A stretch of 22,116 bases of DNA from Saccoglossus kowalevskii (GCF_000003605.2 NW_003128491.1:1-22116), one strand, 5' to 3'; positions 1 through 10,339 are shown, numbered from the stretch's first letter. Program-made: numbers and translations. Notes: generated by a model not told the origin, from the letters alone.

Positions 1-39
1 CTTATATACAAATCCTCTCTCAACACCAATGCAGAATCT

Positions 40-121
40 GAGTATTGTATATACGAGTACCCTAACTACAATGCCTATATATCTTGTATACAAGTCCTCT
101 CTCAACACCAATGCAGAGTCT
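40..121 (+). repeat. First complete 82-bp monomer (reference for numbering)
   Basis: This copy runs from GAGTATTG to AATGCAGAGTCT and is exactly 82 bp; the next copy starts at 122. It is the TGCCT / CTTGTATAC subtype, in which the right half carries the perfect 12-bp palindrome CTTGTATACAAG. The left half (positions 4-35) aligns with the right half (41-75) at roughly three-quarters identity with one 3-bp gap. This suggests the unit arose from two copies of an element of about 41 bp. Confidence 0.9.
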
Positions 122-151
122 GAGTGTTGTATATACGAGTACCCTAACTAC

Positions 152-210
152 AAGGCCTATGTATCTTGTATACAAGTTCTCTCTCAGCTCCAATGCAGAG
201 TCAAATATTG
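152..210 (+). repeat. Module Z, copy 1 (CAGCTCC monomer plus 81-bp GTCAAAT monomer junction)
   Basis: GGCCTATGTATC and AAGTTCTCTCTCAGCTCC are followed by GCAGAGTCAAATATTG. The normal GTCTGAGTATTG is replaced by GTCAAATATTG, which is 1 bp shorter and removes the recurring TGA. The unit there is 81 bp and keeps reading frame into the next monomer. This is chance openness, not evidence of coding. Confidence 0.85.
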
Positions 211-800
211 TATATACGAGTACCCTAACTACAAGGCCTATATATCTTATATACAAGTCCTCTCTCAACACCAATGCAGAGTCTGAGTATTGTATATACG
301 AGTACCCTAACTACAAGGCATATATATCTTATATACAAGTCCTCTCTCAACACCAATGCAGAATCTGAGTATTGTATATACGAGTACCCTAACTACAAGG
401 CATATATATCTTATATACAAGTCGTCTCTTAACACCAATGCAGAATCTGAGTATTGTATATACGAGTACCCTAACTACAAGGCATATATATCTTATATAC
501 AAGTCCTCTCTTAACACCAATGCAGAGCCTAAGTATTGTATATACGAGTACCCTAACTACAAGGCCTATATATCTTGTATACAAGTCCTCTCTCAACACC
601 AATGCAGAGACTGAGTATTGTATATACAAGTACCCTAACTACAATGCCTATATATCTTGTATACAAGTCCTCTCTCAACACCAATGCAGAGTCTGAGTAT
701 TGTATATACGAGTACCCTAACTACAAGCCTATATATCTGGTATACCAGTCCTCTCTCAACACAAGTGCAGAATCTGAGTATTGTATATACGACTACCCTA

Positions 801-930
801 ACTACAAAGCCTATATATCTTGTATACAGTCTTCTTCTCAACACCAATGCAGAGTCTGAGTATTGTATATACGAGTACCCTAACTACAATTGTCATATAT
901 ATATTGTATACAAGTCCTCTCTCAACACCA
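801..930 (+). repeat. Irregular monomers with local indels
   Basis: This stretch has TACAGTCTTCTTC in place of TACAAGTCCTCTC. It then has CTACAATTGTCATATA, which is 2 bp longer than the usual CTACAATGCCTATA. It sits exactly where the long duplication 1-800 ends, so it may mark an exchange breakpoint. Confidence 0.7.
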
Positions 931-1180
931 ATGCATAGTCTGAGTATTGTATATACGAGTACCCAAACTACAAGGCCTATATATTTTGTATACAAGTCCT
1001 CTCTCAACACCAGTGCTGAATCTGAGTATTGTATATACGAGTACCCTAACAACAAGGCCTATATATCTTATATACAAGGCCTCTCTCAACACCAATGCAG
1101 AGTCTGAGTATTGTATATACGAGTACCCTAACTATAAGGCCTATATATCTTATATACAAGTCATCTCTCAACACCAATGC
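931..1180 (+). repeat. Module Y, copy 1
   Basis: Three monomers carry the linked markers in order: GCATAGTCTGAG with ACCCAAAC and TATTTTGTATAC; then CCAGTGC with CTAACAACAAGG and CAAGGCCTC; then CTATAAGG with GTCATCTC. This copy has a private change, GTGCTGAATC instead of GTGCAGAATC. It is followed by a GGTCTATATATCATATATAC monomer, as in most complete copies. Confidence 0.85.
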
Positions 1181-2241
1181 AGAGTCTGAGTATTGTATAT
1201 ACGAGTACCCTAACTACAAGGTCTATATATCATATATACAAGTCCTCTCTCAACACCAATGCAGAATCTGAGTATTGTATATACGAGTACCCTAACTACA
1301 AAGCCTATATATCTTGTATACAAGTCCTCTCTCAACACCAATGCAGAGTCTGAGTATTGTATATACGAGTACCCTAACTACAAGGCATATATATCTTATA
1401 TACAAGTCCTCTCTCAACACCAATGCAGAGACTGAGTATTGTATATACGAGTACCCTAACTACAAGGCCTATGTATCTTGTATACAAGTCCTCTCTCAGC
1501 TCCAATGCAGAGTCTGAGTATTGTATATACGAGTACGCTAACTACAAGGCCTATATACCTTACATACAAGTCCTCTCTCAACACCAATGCAGAATCTGAG
1601 TATTGTATATACGAGTACCCTAACTAAAAGGCATATATATCTTATATACAAGTCCTCTCTCAACACCAATGCAGAGTCTGAGTATTGTATATACGAGTAC
1701 CCTAACTACAATGCCTATATATCTTATATACAAGTCCTCTCTCAACACCAATGCAGAGTCTGAGTATTGTATATACGAGTACCCTAACTACAATGCCTAT
1801 ATATCTTGTATACATGTCCTCTCTCAACACCAATGCAGAGTCTGAGTATTGTATATACGAGTACCCTAACTACAATGCCTATATGCCTTATATACAAGTC
1901 CTCTCTCAACACCAATGCAGAATCTGAGTATTGTATATACGAGTACCCTAACTACAAGGTCTATATATCATATATACAATTCCTCTCTCAACACCAATGC
2001 AGAATCTGAGTATTGTATATACGAGTACCCTAACTAAAAGGCATATATATCTTATATACAAGTCCTCTCTCAACACCAATGCAGAGTCTGAGTATTGTAT
2101 ATACGAGTACCCTAACTACAAGGTCTATATATCATATATACAAGTCCTCTCTCAACACCAATGCAGAATCTGAGTATAGTATATACGAGTACCCTAACTA
2201 CAATGCCTATATATATTGTATACAAGTCCTCTCTCAACACC
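1181..2241 (+). repeat. Mixed monomer subtypes without a complete module
   Basis: About 13 ordinary monomers of the GGTCT, GGCAT, TGCCT and GGCCT subtypes. Notable members are a CAGCTCC monomer at 1464-1518 that lacks the GTCAAAT change, a lone GTACGCTAAC / ATACCTTACATAC monomer near 1535, two CTAACTAAAAGG copies (near 1621 and 2031) and a TATACATGTCC variant near 1810 that recurs near 3122. The TATACAATTCC plus CTAACTAAAAGG pair near 1975-2040 recurs near 13433-13500. No gene is visible. Confidence 0.8.
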
Positions 2242-2651
2242 AATGCATAGTCTGAGTATTGTATATACGAGTACCCAAACTACAAGGCCTATATATCTTG
2301 TATACAAGTCCTCTCTCAACACCAATGCAGAGTCTGAGTATTGTATATACGAGTACCCAAACTACAAGGCCTATATATTTTGTATACAAGTCCTCTCTCA
2401 ACACCAGTGCAGAATCTGAGTGTTGTATATACGAGTACCCTAACTACAAAGCCTATATATCTTGTATACAAGTCCTCTTTCTACACCAATGCAGAGTCCG
2501 AGTATTGTATATACGAGTACCCTAACTACAAGGTCTATATATCATATATACAAGTCCTCTCTCAACACCAATGCAGAATCTGAGTATAGTATATACGAGT
2601 ACCCTAACTACAATGCCTATATATATTGTATACAAGTCCTCTCTCAACACC
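2242..2651 (+). repeat. Partial module Y with CTTTCTACACC variant
   Basis: Two consecutive ACCCAAAC monomers are followed by a CCAGTGC monomer. The expected CTAACAACAAGG unit is then replaced by CTACAAAGCC with CTCTTTCTACACC, followed by GAGTCCGAG, a GGTCT unit and a GAGTATAGTATATAC unit. The part from about 2341 is copied near 14619. Confidence 0.8.
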
Positions 2652-3020
2652 AATGCATAGTCTGAGTATTGTATATACGAGTACCCAAACTACAAGGCCT
2701 ATATATCTTGTATACAAGTCCTCTCTCAACACCAATGCAGAGTCTGAGTATTGTATATACGAGTACCCAAACTACAAGGCCTATATATTTTGTATACAAG
2801 TCCTCTCTCAACACCAGTGCAGAATCTGAGTATTGTATATACGAGTACCCTAACAACAAGGCCTATATATCTTATATGCAAGGCCTCTCTCAACACCAAT
2901 GCAGAGTCTGAGTATTGTATATACGAGTACCCTAACTATAAGGCCTATATATCTTATATACAAGTCATCTCTCAACACCAATGCAGAGTCTGAGTATTGT
3001 ATATACGAGTACCCTAACTA
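2341..3020 (+). repeat. Block duplication D, copy 1 (partner 14619-15298)
   Basis: About 680 bp recur 12,278 bp downstream with very few differences. Shared rare variants are GAGTGTTG, CTCTTTCTACACC, GAGTCCGAG and GAGTATAGTATATAC, in the same order. Differences seen include GCATAG here against GCGTAG, and ATATGCAAGG here against ATATACAAGG in the partner. The match starts near the second ACCCAAAC monomer and ends where this copy has CTAACTAAAAGG and the partner has CTACAAGGTC. Confidence 0.85.
2652..2983 (+). repeat. Module Y, copy 2 (with doubled first monomer)
   Basis: GCATAG is followed by two ACCCAAAC monomers; only the second has TATTTTGTATAC. Then come CTAACAACAAGG / CAAGGCCTC and CTATAAGG / GTCATCTC. 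The extra leading monomer is shared with the copy at 14930, consistent with block duplication. Confidence 0.85.
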
Positions 3021-3170
3021 AAAGGCATATATATCTTATATACAAGTCCTCTCTCAACACCAATGCAGAGTCTGAGTATTGTATATACGAGTACCCTAAC
3101 TACAATGCCTATATATCTTGTATACATGTCCTCTCTCAACACCAATGCAGAGTCTGAGTATTGTATATAC
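2984..3170 (+). repeat. Linker monomers before module X copy 1
   Basis: A CTAACTAAAAGGCAT unit is followed by a TGCCT / CTTGTATAC unit carrying the rare TATACATGTCC change also seen near 1810. Confidence 0.75.
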
Positions 3171-3866
3171 GAGTACGCTAACTACAAGGCCTATATACCT
3201 TATATACAAGTCCTCTCTCAACACCAATGCAGAGTCTGAGTATTGTATATACGAGTTCCCTAACTACAAGGCATATATATGTTATATACAAGTCCTCTCT
3301 CAACACCAATGCAGAATCTGAGTATTGTATACACGAGTACCCTAACTACAAGGCATATATATCTTATATACAAGTCCTCTCTTAACACCAATGTAGAGTC
3401 AAATATTGTATACACGAGTACCCTAACTACAAGGCCTATATATCTTATATACAAGTTCTCACTCAACACCAATGCAGAGTCTGAGTATTGTATATACGAG
3501 TACCCTAACTACAATGCGTATATGCCTTATATACAAGTCCTCTCTCAACACCAATGCAGAATCTGAGTATTGTATATACGAGTACCCTAACTACAATGCC
3601 TATATATCTTGTATACAAGTCCTCTCTCAACACCAAAGCAGAGTCTGAGTATTGTATATACGAGTACGCTAACTACAAGGTCTATATATCATATATACAA
3701 GTCCTCTCTCAACACCAATGCAGAGTCTGAGTATTGTATATACGAGTACCCTAACTACAAGTCATATATATCTTATATACAAGTCCTCTCTCAACACCAA
3801 TGCAGAGTCTGAGTATTGTATATACGAGTACCCTAACTACAAGGCCTATGTATCTTGTATACAAGT
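3150..3866 (+). repeat. Block duplication E, copy 1 (partner about 5195-5910)
   Basis: Module X copy 1 plus its flanking monomers recur at an offset of 2044-2045 bp, close to 25 monomers. The 1-bp step in the offset comes from AATGAGAGTC in the partner against AATGCAGAGTC here. The match ends where this copy enters the CAGCTCC monomer and the partner has the ordinary CAACACC. Confidence 0.83.
3171..3640 (+). repeat. Module X, copy 1
   Basis: The ordered markers are GAGTACGCTAAC with ATACCTTATATAC; GAGTTCCCTAAC with ATATGTTATATAC; GTATACACGAG with CTCTCTTAACACC; an 81-bp GTCAAAT monomer with TATACACGAG and TTCTCACTCAAC; a unit with TATGCCTTATATAC; then a TGCCT / CTTGTATAC unit ending in CCAAAGCAG. 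Private changes are AATGTAGAGTC and AATGCGTATATGCC. Confidence 0.87.
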
Positions 3867-3899
3867 TCTCTCTCAGCTCCAATGCAGAGTCAAATATTG
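3841..3899 (+). repeat. Module Z, copy 2
   Basis: GGCCTATGTATC, TCAGCTCCAATG and GTCAAATATTG appear in the same order as in the other Z copies. It is followed by a TATATATTGTATAC unit and then module Y. The same Z-to-Y order is seen at 19.8-20.3 kb (offset 15,967 bp) and 20.6-21.1 kb. Confidence 0.85.
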
Positions 3900-4043
3900 T
3901 ATATACGAGTACCCTAACTACAAGGCCTATATATCTTATATACAAGTCCTCTCTCAACACCAATGCAGAGTCTGAGTATTGTATATACGATTACCCTAAC
4001 TACAAGGCATATATATATTGTATACAAGTCCTCTCTCAACACC

Positions 4044-4210
4044 AATGCATAGTCTGAGTATTGTATATACGAGTACCCAAACTACAAGGCCTATATATTT
4101 TGTATACAAGTCCTCTCTCAACACCAGTGCAGAATCTGAGTATTGTATATACGAGTACCCTAACAACAAGGCCTATATATCATATATACAAGTCCTCTCT
4201 CAACACCAAT
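4044..4210 (+). repeat. Module Y, copy 3 (incomplete)
   Basis: GCATAG / ACCCAAAC / TATTTTGTATAC and CTAACAACAAGG are present. The second monomer then continues as TATCATATATAC with AAGTCC instead of CAAGGCCTC, and the CTATAAGG monomer is missing. This looks like a crossover in register between the second module monomer and a GGTCT-type monomer, removing two units. Confidence 0.75.
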
Positions 4211-4469
4211 GCAGAGTCTGAGTATTGTATATACGAGTACCCTAACTACAAGGCATATATATCTTATATACAAGTCCTCTCTCAACACCAATGCAGAGTC
4301 TGAGTATTGTATATACGAGTACCCTAACTACAAGGCATATATATCTTATGTACAAGTCATCTCTCAACACCAATGCAGAGTCTGATTATTGTATATACGA
4401 GTACCCTAACTACAAGGTCTATATTATATATGTAAGTCCTCTCTCAACACCAATGCAGAATCTGAGTAT
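4211..4469 (+). repeat. Ordinary monomers with one 80-bp unit
   Basis: GGCAT-type units, one with TCTTATGTACAAGTCATC and GAGTCTGATTATTG. The unit near 4418-4432 has CTATATTATATATGTAAG, two bases shorter than the usual CTATATATCATATATACAAG. Confidence 0.7.
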
Positions 4470-5040
4470 TGTATATACGAGTACCCTAACTACAATGCCT
4501 ATATATCTTGTATACAAATCCTCTCTCAACACCAATGCAGAGTCTGAGTATTGTATATACGAGTACCCTAACTAAAAGGCCTATATACCTTATATACAAG
4601 TCCTCTCTCAACACCAATGCAGAGTCTGAGTATTGTATATACGAGTACCCTAACAACAAGGCCTATATATCTTATATACAAGGCCTCTCTCAACACCAAT
4701 GCAGAGTCTGAGTATTGTATATACGAGTACCCTAACTATAAGGCCTATATATCTTATATACAAGTCATCTCTCAACACCAATGCAGAGTCTGAGTATTGT
4801 ATATACGAGTACCCTAACTACAAGGTCTATATATCATATATACAAGTCCTCTCTCAACACCAATGCAGAATCTGAGTATTGTATATACGAGTACCCTAAC
4901 TACAAGGCATATATATCTTATATACAAGTCCTCTCTCAACACCAATGCAGAGTCTGAGTATTGTATATACGAGTACCCTAACTACAATGCCTATATATCT
5001 TGTATACAAGTCCTCTCTCAACACCAATGCAGAGTCTGAG
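4470..5040 (+). repeat. Block duplication F, copy 1 (partner 7499-8073)
   Basis: The order is a TGCCT unit, CTAACTAAAAGGCC with ATACCTTATATAC, CTAACAACAAGG / CAAGGCCTC, CTATAAGG / GTCATCTC, GGTCT, GGCAT, TGCCT. The same order recurs about 3.03 kb downstream. The offset drifts from 3029 to 3033 bp because the partner carries two 2-bp insertions (CTCTCTCTCAAC and an extended TATATATATA). Confidence 0.8.
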
Positions 5041-5215
5041 TATTGTATATACGAGTACGCTAACTACAAGGCCTATGTACCTTATATACAAGTCCTCTCT
5101 CAACACCAATGAGAGTCTGAGTATTGTATATACGAGTACCCTAACTACAATGCCTATATATCATGTATACAAGTCCTCTCTCAACACCAATGCAGAGTCT
5201 GAGTATTGTATATAC
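5041..5215 (+). repeat. Monomers leading into module X copy 2
   Basis: Contains a GTACGCTAAC unit with GTACCTTATATAC, then an AATGAGAGTC junction (1 bp short, 81-bp unit) and a TGCCT unit with ATCATGTATAC. Confidence 0.7.
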
Positions 5216-5684
5216 GAGTACGCTAACTACAAGGCCTATATACCTTATATACAAGTCCTCTCTCAACACCAATGAGAGTCTGAGTATTGTATATACGAGT
5301 TCCCTAACTACAAGACATATATATGTTATATACAAGTCCTCTCTCAACACCAATGCAGAATCTGAGTATTGTATACACGAGTACCCTAACTACAAGGCAT
5401 ATATATCTTATATACAAGTCCTCTCTTAACACCAATGCAGAGTCAAATATTGTATACACGAGTACCCTAACTACAAGGCCTATATATCTTATATACAAGT
5501 TCTCACTCAACACCAATGCAGAGTCTGAGTATTGTATATACGAGTACCCTAACTACAATGCCTATATGCCTTATATACAAGTCCTCTCTCAACACCAATG
5601 CAGAATCTGAGTATTGTATATACGAGTACCCTAACTACAATGCCTATATATCTTGTATACAAGTCCTCTCTCAACACCAAAGCA
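5216..5684 (+). repeat. Module X, copy 2
   Basis: Same ordered markers as copy 1: GTACGCTAAC, GAGTTCCC with ATATGTTATATAC, TATACACGAG with CTCTTAACACC, GTCAAAT, TTCTCACTC, TATGCCTTATATAC, CCAAAGCAG. Private changes are AATGAGAGTC and CTACAAGACAT. Its ATATGTTATATAC variant is shared with copy 1 and with the fragment at 13645. Confidence 0.87.
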
Positions 5685-6061
5685 GAGTCTGAGTATTGTA
5701 TATACGAGTACGCTAACTACAAGGTCTATATATCATATATACAAGTCCTCTCTCAACACCAATGCAGAGTCTGAGTATTGTATATACGAGTACCCTAACT
5801 ACAAGGCATATATATCTTATATACAAGTCCTCTCTCAACACCAATGCAGAGTCTGAGTATTGTATATACGAGTACCCTAACTACAAGGCCTATGTATCTT
5901 GTATACAAGTCCTCTCTCAACACCAATGCAGAATCTGAGTATTGTATATACGAGTACCCTAACTACAATGCCTATATATATTGTATACAAGTCCTCTCTC
6001 AACACCAAAGCAGAGTCTGAGTATTGTATATACGAGTACGCTAACTACAAGGCATATATAC
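5685..6061 (+). repeat. Ordinary monomers between module X copy 2 and duplication L copy 2
   Basis: GTACGCTAAC with GGTCT, GGCAT, GGCCTATGTATC, a TGCCT unit with TATATATTGTATAC, a second CCAAAGCAG and another GTACGCTAAC unit. No gene or unique sequence. Confidence 0.75.
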
Positions 6062-6861
6062 CTTATATACAAATCCTCTCTCAACACCAATGCAGAATCT
6101 GAGTATTGTATATACGAGTACCCTAACTACAATGCCTATATATCTTGTATACAAGTCCTCTCTCAACACCAATGCAGAGTCTGAGTATTGTATATACGAG
6201 TACCCTAACTACAAAGCCTATGTATCTTGTATACAAGTTCTCTCTCAGCTCCAATGCAGAGTCAAATATTGTATATACGAGTACCCTAACTACAAGGCCT
6301 ATATATCTTATATACAAGTCCTCTCTCAACACCAATGCAGAGTCTGAGTATTGTATACACGAGTACCCTAACTACAAGGCATATATATCTTATATACAAG
6401 TCCTCTCTCAACACCAATGCAGAATCTGAGTATTGTATATACGAGTACCCTAACTACAAGGCATATATATCTTATATACAAGTCCTCTCTTAACACCAAT
6501 GCAGAATCTGAGTATTGTATATACGAGTACCCTAACTACGAGGCATATATATCTTATATACAAGTCCTCTCTTAACACCAATGCAGAGTCTAAGTATTGT
6601 ATATACGAGTACCCTAACTACAAGGCTATATATCTTGTATACAAGTCCTCTCTCAACACCAATGCAGAGACTGAGTATTGTATATACGAGTACCCTAACT
6701 ACAATGCCTATATATCTTGTATACAAGTCCTCTCTCAACACCAATGCAGAGTCTGAGTATTGTATATACGAGTACCCTAACTACAAGGCCTATATATCTG
6801 GTATACCAGTCCTCTCTCAACACAAGTGCAGAATCTGAGTATTGTATATACGACTACCCTA
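6062..6861 (+). repeat. Block duplication L, copy 2 (partner 1-800)
   Basis: Matches the left edge of the window at offset 6061 bp, starting with CTTATATACAAATCC. It has CTACAAAGCCTATG where copy 1 has CTACAAGGCCTATG, GTATACACGAG where copy 1 has GTATATACGAG, and the deletion CTACAAGGCTATA near 6620. It keeps GGTATACCAGTCC and ACACAAGTGCAG. Confidence 0.85.
6213..6271 (+). repeat. Module Z, copy 3
   Basis: TCAGCTCCAATG with GTCAAATATTG, inside duplication L copy 2 and at exactly +6061 from Z copy 1. Confidence 0.85.
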
Positions 6862-7498
6862 ACTACAAGGCATATGTATCTTGTATACAAGTCCTCTCTC
6901 AACACCAATGCAGAATCTGAGTATTGTATATACGAGTACCCTAACTACAAGGCATATATATCTTATATACAAGTCGTCTCTTAACACCAATGCAGAGTCT
7001 AAGTATTGTATATACGAGTACCCTAACTACAATGCCTATATATATTGTATACAAGTCCTCTCTCAACACCAATGCATAGTCTGAGTATTGTATATACGAG
7101 TACCCAAACTACAAGGCCTATATATTTTGTATACAAGTCCTCTCTCAACACCAGTGCAGAATCTGAGTGTTGTATATACGAGTACCCTAACTACAAAGCC
7201 TATATATCTTGTATACAAGTCCTCTTTCAACACCAATGCAGAGTCTGAGTATTGTATATACGAGTACCCTAACTACAAGGTATATATATCATATATACAA
7301 GTCCTCTCTCAACACCAATGCAGAATCTGAGTATTGTATATACGAGTACCCTAACTACAATGCCTATATATCTTGTATACAAGTTCTCTCTCAACACCAA
7401 AGCAGAGTCTGAGTATTGTATATACGAGTACGCTAACTACAAGGTATATATATCATATATACAAGTCACCTCTCAACACCAATGCAGAGTCTGAGTAT
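6862..7498 (+). repeat. Mixed monomers with GCATAG and CTTTCAACACC variants
   Basis: Includes GCATAG / ACCCAAAC / TATTTTGTATAC near 7074-7130, CCAGTGC with GAGTGTTG, CTACAAAGCC with CTCTTTCAACACC, and two GGTATATATATC units. It resembles the start of duplication D but has CTTTCAACACC and GAGTCTGAG where D has CTTTCTACACC and GAGTCCGAG. This makes it a related, earlier-branching copy. A similar stretch occurs near 17500-17650. Confidence 0.75.
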
Positions 7499-8073
7499 TG
7501 TATATACGAGTACCCTAACTACAATGCCTATATATCTTGTATACAAGTCCTCTCTCTCAACACCAATGCAGAGTCTGAGTATTGTATATACGAGTACCCT
7601 AACTAAAAGGCCTATATACCTTATATACAAGTCCTCTCTCAACACCAATGCAGAGTCTGAGTATTGTATATACGAGTACCCTAACAACAAGGCCTATATA
7701 TATATTATATACAAGGCCTCTCTCAACACCAATGCAGAGTCTGAGTATTGTATATACGAGTACCCTAACTATAAGGCCTATATATCTTATATACAAGTCA
7801 TCTCTCAACACCAATGCAGAGTCTGAGTATTGTATATACGAGTACCCTAACTACAAGGTCTATATATCATATATACAAGTCCTCTCTCAACACCAATGCA
7901 GAATCTGAGTATTGTATATACGAGTACCCTAACTACAAGGCATATATATCTTATATACAAGTCCTCTCTCAACACCAATGCAGAGTCTGAGTATTGTATA
8001 TACGAGTACCCTAACTACAATGCCTATATATCTTGTATACAAGTCCTCTCTCAACACCAATGCAGAGTCTGAG
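7499..8073 (+). repeat. Block duplication F, copy 2 (partner 4470-5040)
   Basis: Same monomer order as the partner. The CTCTCTCTCAAC insertion (near 7551) and the lengthened TATATATATATTATATAC (near 7697) each add 2 bp, making 84-bp units. The CTATAAGG / GTCATCTC unit follows normally. Confidence 0.8.
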
Positions 8074-8249
8074 TATTGTATATACGAGTACCGTAACTAC
8101 AAGGGCTATATATCATATATACAAGTCCTCTCTCAACACCAATGCAGAATCTGAGTATTGTATATACGAGTACCCTAACTACAAGGCCTATATATCTTGT
8201 ATACAAGTCTTCTCTCAACACCAATACAGAGTCTGAGTATTGTATATAC
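8074..8249 (+). repeat. Monomers with scattered private changes
   Basis: GTACCGTAAC, CTACAAGGGC, AAGTCTTCTC and AATACAGAG occur in three neighbouring units. This local rate of single-copy changes is higher than in most of the array. Confidence 0.65.
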
Positions 8250-8633
8250 GAGTACCCTAACTACAAGGCCTATATACCTTATATACAAGTCCTCTCTCAA
8301 CACCAATGGAGAGTCTGAGTATTGTATATACGAGTTGCCTAACTACAAGGCATATATATCTTATATACAAGTCCTCTCTCAACACCAATGGAGAATCTGA
8401 GTATTGTATACACGAGTACCCTAACTACAAGGCATATATATCTTATATACAAGTCCTCTCTTAACACCAATGTAAGTCAAATATTGTATACACGAGTACC
8501 CTAACTACAAGGGCAAGTATATCTTATATACAAGTTCTCACTCAACACCAATGCAGAGTCTGAGTATTGTATATACGAGTACCCTAACTACAAGGCATAT
8601 ATGCCCTATATACAAGTCCTCTCTCTCAACACC
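8250..8633 (+). repeat. Module X, copy 3 (diverged)
   Basis: The order is that of module X: ATACCTTATATAC, a GAGTTGCC unit in place of GAGTTCCC, TATACACGAG with CTCTTAACACC, GTCAAATATTG, TTCTCACTC, TATGCCCTATATAC. It has many private changes: AATGGAGAG twice, AATGTAAGTCAAAT, CTACAAGGGCAAGTATATC and CTCTCTCTCAAC. It also lacks GTACGCTAAC. It lies about 3034 bp after copy 2, continuing the offset of duplication F. Confidence 0.78.
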
Positions 8634-9316
8634 AATGCAAAATCTGAGTATTGTATATACGAGTACCCTAACTACAATGCCTATATATCTTGTATACAAG
8701 TCCTCTCTCAACACCAATGCAGAGTCTGAGTATTGTATATACGAGTACCCTAACTACAAGGCCTATATATCTTATATACAAGGCCTCTCTCAACACCAAT
8801 GCAGAATCTGAGTACTGTATATACGAGTACCCTAACTACAATGCCTATATATATTGTATACAAGTCCTCTCTCAACACCAATGCAGAGTCTGAGTATTGT
8901 ATATGCGAGTACCCTAACTACAAGGTCTATATATCATATATACAAGTCCTCTCTCAACACCAATGCAGAGTCTGAGTATTGTATATACGAGTACCCTAAC
9001 TACAAGGTCTATATATCATATATACAAGTCCTCTCTCAACACCAATGCAGAATCTGAGTATTGTATATACGAGTACCCTAACTACAAGGCATATATATCT
9101 TATATACAAGTCCTCTCTCAACACCAATGCAGAGTCTGAGTATTGTATATACGAGTACCCTAACTACAAGGCCTATGTATCTTGTATACAAGTCCTCTCT
9201 CAACACCAATGCAGAATCTGAGTATTGTATATACGAGTACCCTAACTACAATGCCTATATATCTTGTATACAAGTTCTCTCTCAACACCAATGCAGAGTC
9301 TGAGTATTGTATATAC
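8634..9316 (+). repeat. Ordinary monomers between module X copies 3 and 4
   Basis: Begins with GCAAAATCTGAG, then TGCCT, GGCCT with CAAGGCCTC, TGCCT with TATATATTGTATAC, GGTCT twice, GGCAT, GGCCTATGTATC and TGCCT. One unit has GTATATGCGAG and one GAGTACTGTATATAC. No gene. Confidence 0.75.
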
Positions 9317-9820
9317 GAGTACGCTAACTACAAGGCCTATATACCTTATATACAAGTCCTCTCTCAACACCAATGCAGAGTCTGAGTATTGTATATACGA
9401 GTTCCCTAACTACAAGGCATATATATCTTATATACAAGTCCTCTCTCAACACCAATGCAGAATCTGAGTATTGTATACACGAGTACCCTAACTACAAGGC
9501 ACATATATCTTATATACAAGTCCTCTCTTAACACCAATGCAGAGTCAAATATTGTATACACGAGTACCCTAACTACAAGGCCTATATATCTTATATACAA
9601 GTTCTCACTCAACACCAATGCAGAGTCTGAGTATTGTATATACGAGTACCCTAACTACAATGCTTATATGCCTTATATACAAGTCCTCTCTCAACACCAA
9701 TGCAGAATCTGAGTATTGTATATACGAGTACCCTAACTACAATGCCTATATATCTTGTATACAAGTCCTCTCTCAACACCAATGCAGAGTCTGAGTATTG
9801 TATATACGAGTACCCTAACT
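9210..9820 (+). repeat. Block duplication G, copy 1 (partner 12238-12848)
   Basis: Module X copy 4 and its flanks recur at a constant offset of 3028 bp, 6 bp short of 37 monomers. The offset stays constant across the block, so the block was copied as a unit. The match ends where this copy switches to GGCCAATATATC. Confidence 0.83.
9317..9780 (+). repeat. Module X, copy 4
   Basis: GTACGCTAAC with ATACCTTATATAC, GAGTTCCC, TATACACGAG, CTCTTAACACC, GTCAAAT with TTCTCACTC, TATGCCTTATATAC. It lacks the CCAAAGCAG change at the end (it has CCAATGCAG) and has GGCACATATATC as a private change. Confidence 0.87.
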
Positions 9821-10339
9821 ACAAGGCCAATATATCATACATACAAGTCCTCTCTCAACATCAATGCAGAATTTGAGTTTTGTATATACGAGTACCCTAA
9901 CTACAAGGCCTATATACCATATATACAAGTCATCTCTCAACACCAATGCAGAGTCAAATATTGAATATACGAGTACCCTAACTACAAGGCCTATATATCT
10001 TATATACAAGTCCTCTCTCAACACCAATGCAGAATCTGAGTATTGTATATACGAGTACCCTAACTACAAGGCCTATATATCATATATACAAGTCCTCTCT
10101 CAAAACCAATGCAGAATTTGAGTATTGTATATACGAGTACCCTAACTACAAGGTCTATATATCTTATATACAAGTCCTCTCTCAAGACCAATGCAGAGTC
10201 TGATTATTGTATATACGAGTACCCTAACTACAAGGCCTATATATCATATATACAAGTCCTCTCTCAAAACCAATGCAGAATTTGAGTATTGTATATACGA
10301 GTACCCTAACTATAAGGCCTATATATATTATGTACAAGT

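Larger units (their letters stand above)
1..800 (+). repeat. Block duplication L, copy 1 (partner 6062-6861)
   Basis: The monomer order and rare variants here recur 6061 bp downstream. Shared markers are TATACAAATCC at the left edge, the CAGCTCC / GTCAAAT pair, the TCTAAGT or CCTAAGT monomer, AGAGACTGAG, GGTATACCAGTCC, ACACAAGTGCAG and CGACTACCC. The match already holds at base 1, so this copy starts outside the window. It fades after about 800, where this copy has TACAGTCTTCTTC and the partner has GGCATATGTATC. Each copy has its own 1-bp deletion at a different place (about 725 here, about 6623 in the partner), so the net offset is restored. Confidence 0.85.

Noticed and set aside
801-930. 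Possible transposon insertion at irregular monomers
   Set aside because: The unusual bases are small substitutions and a 2-bp gain inside otherwise normal monomers, without terminal repeats or target-site duplication.
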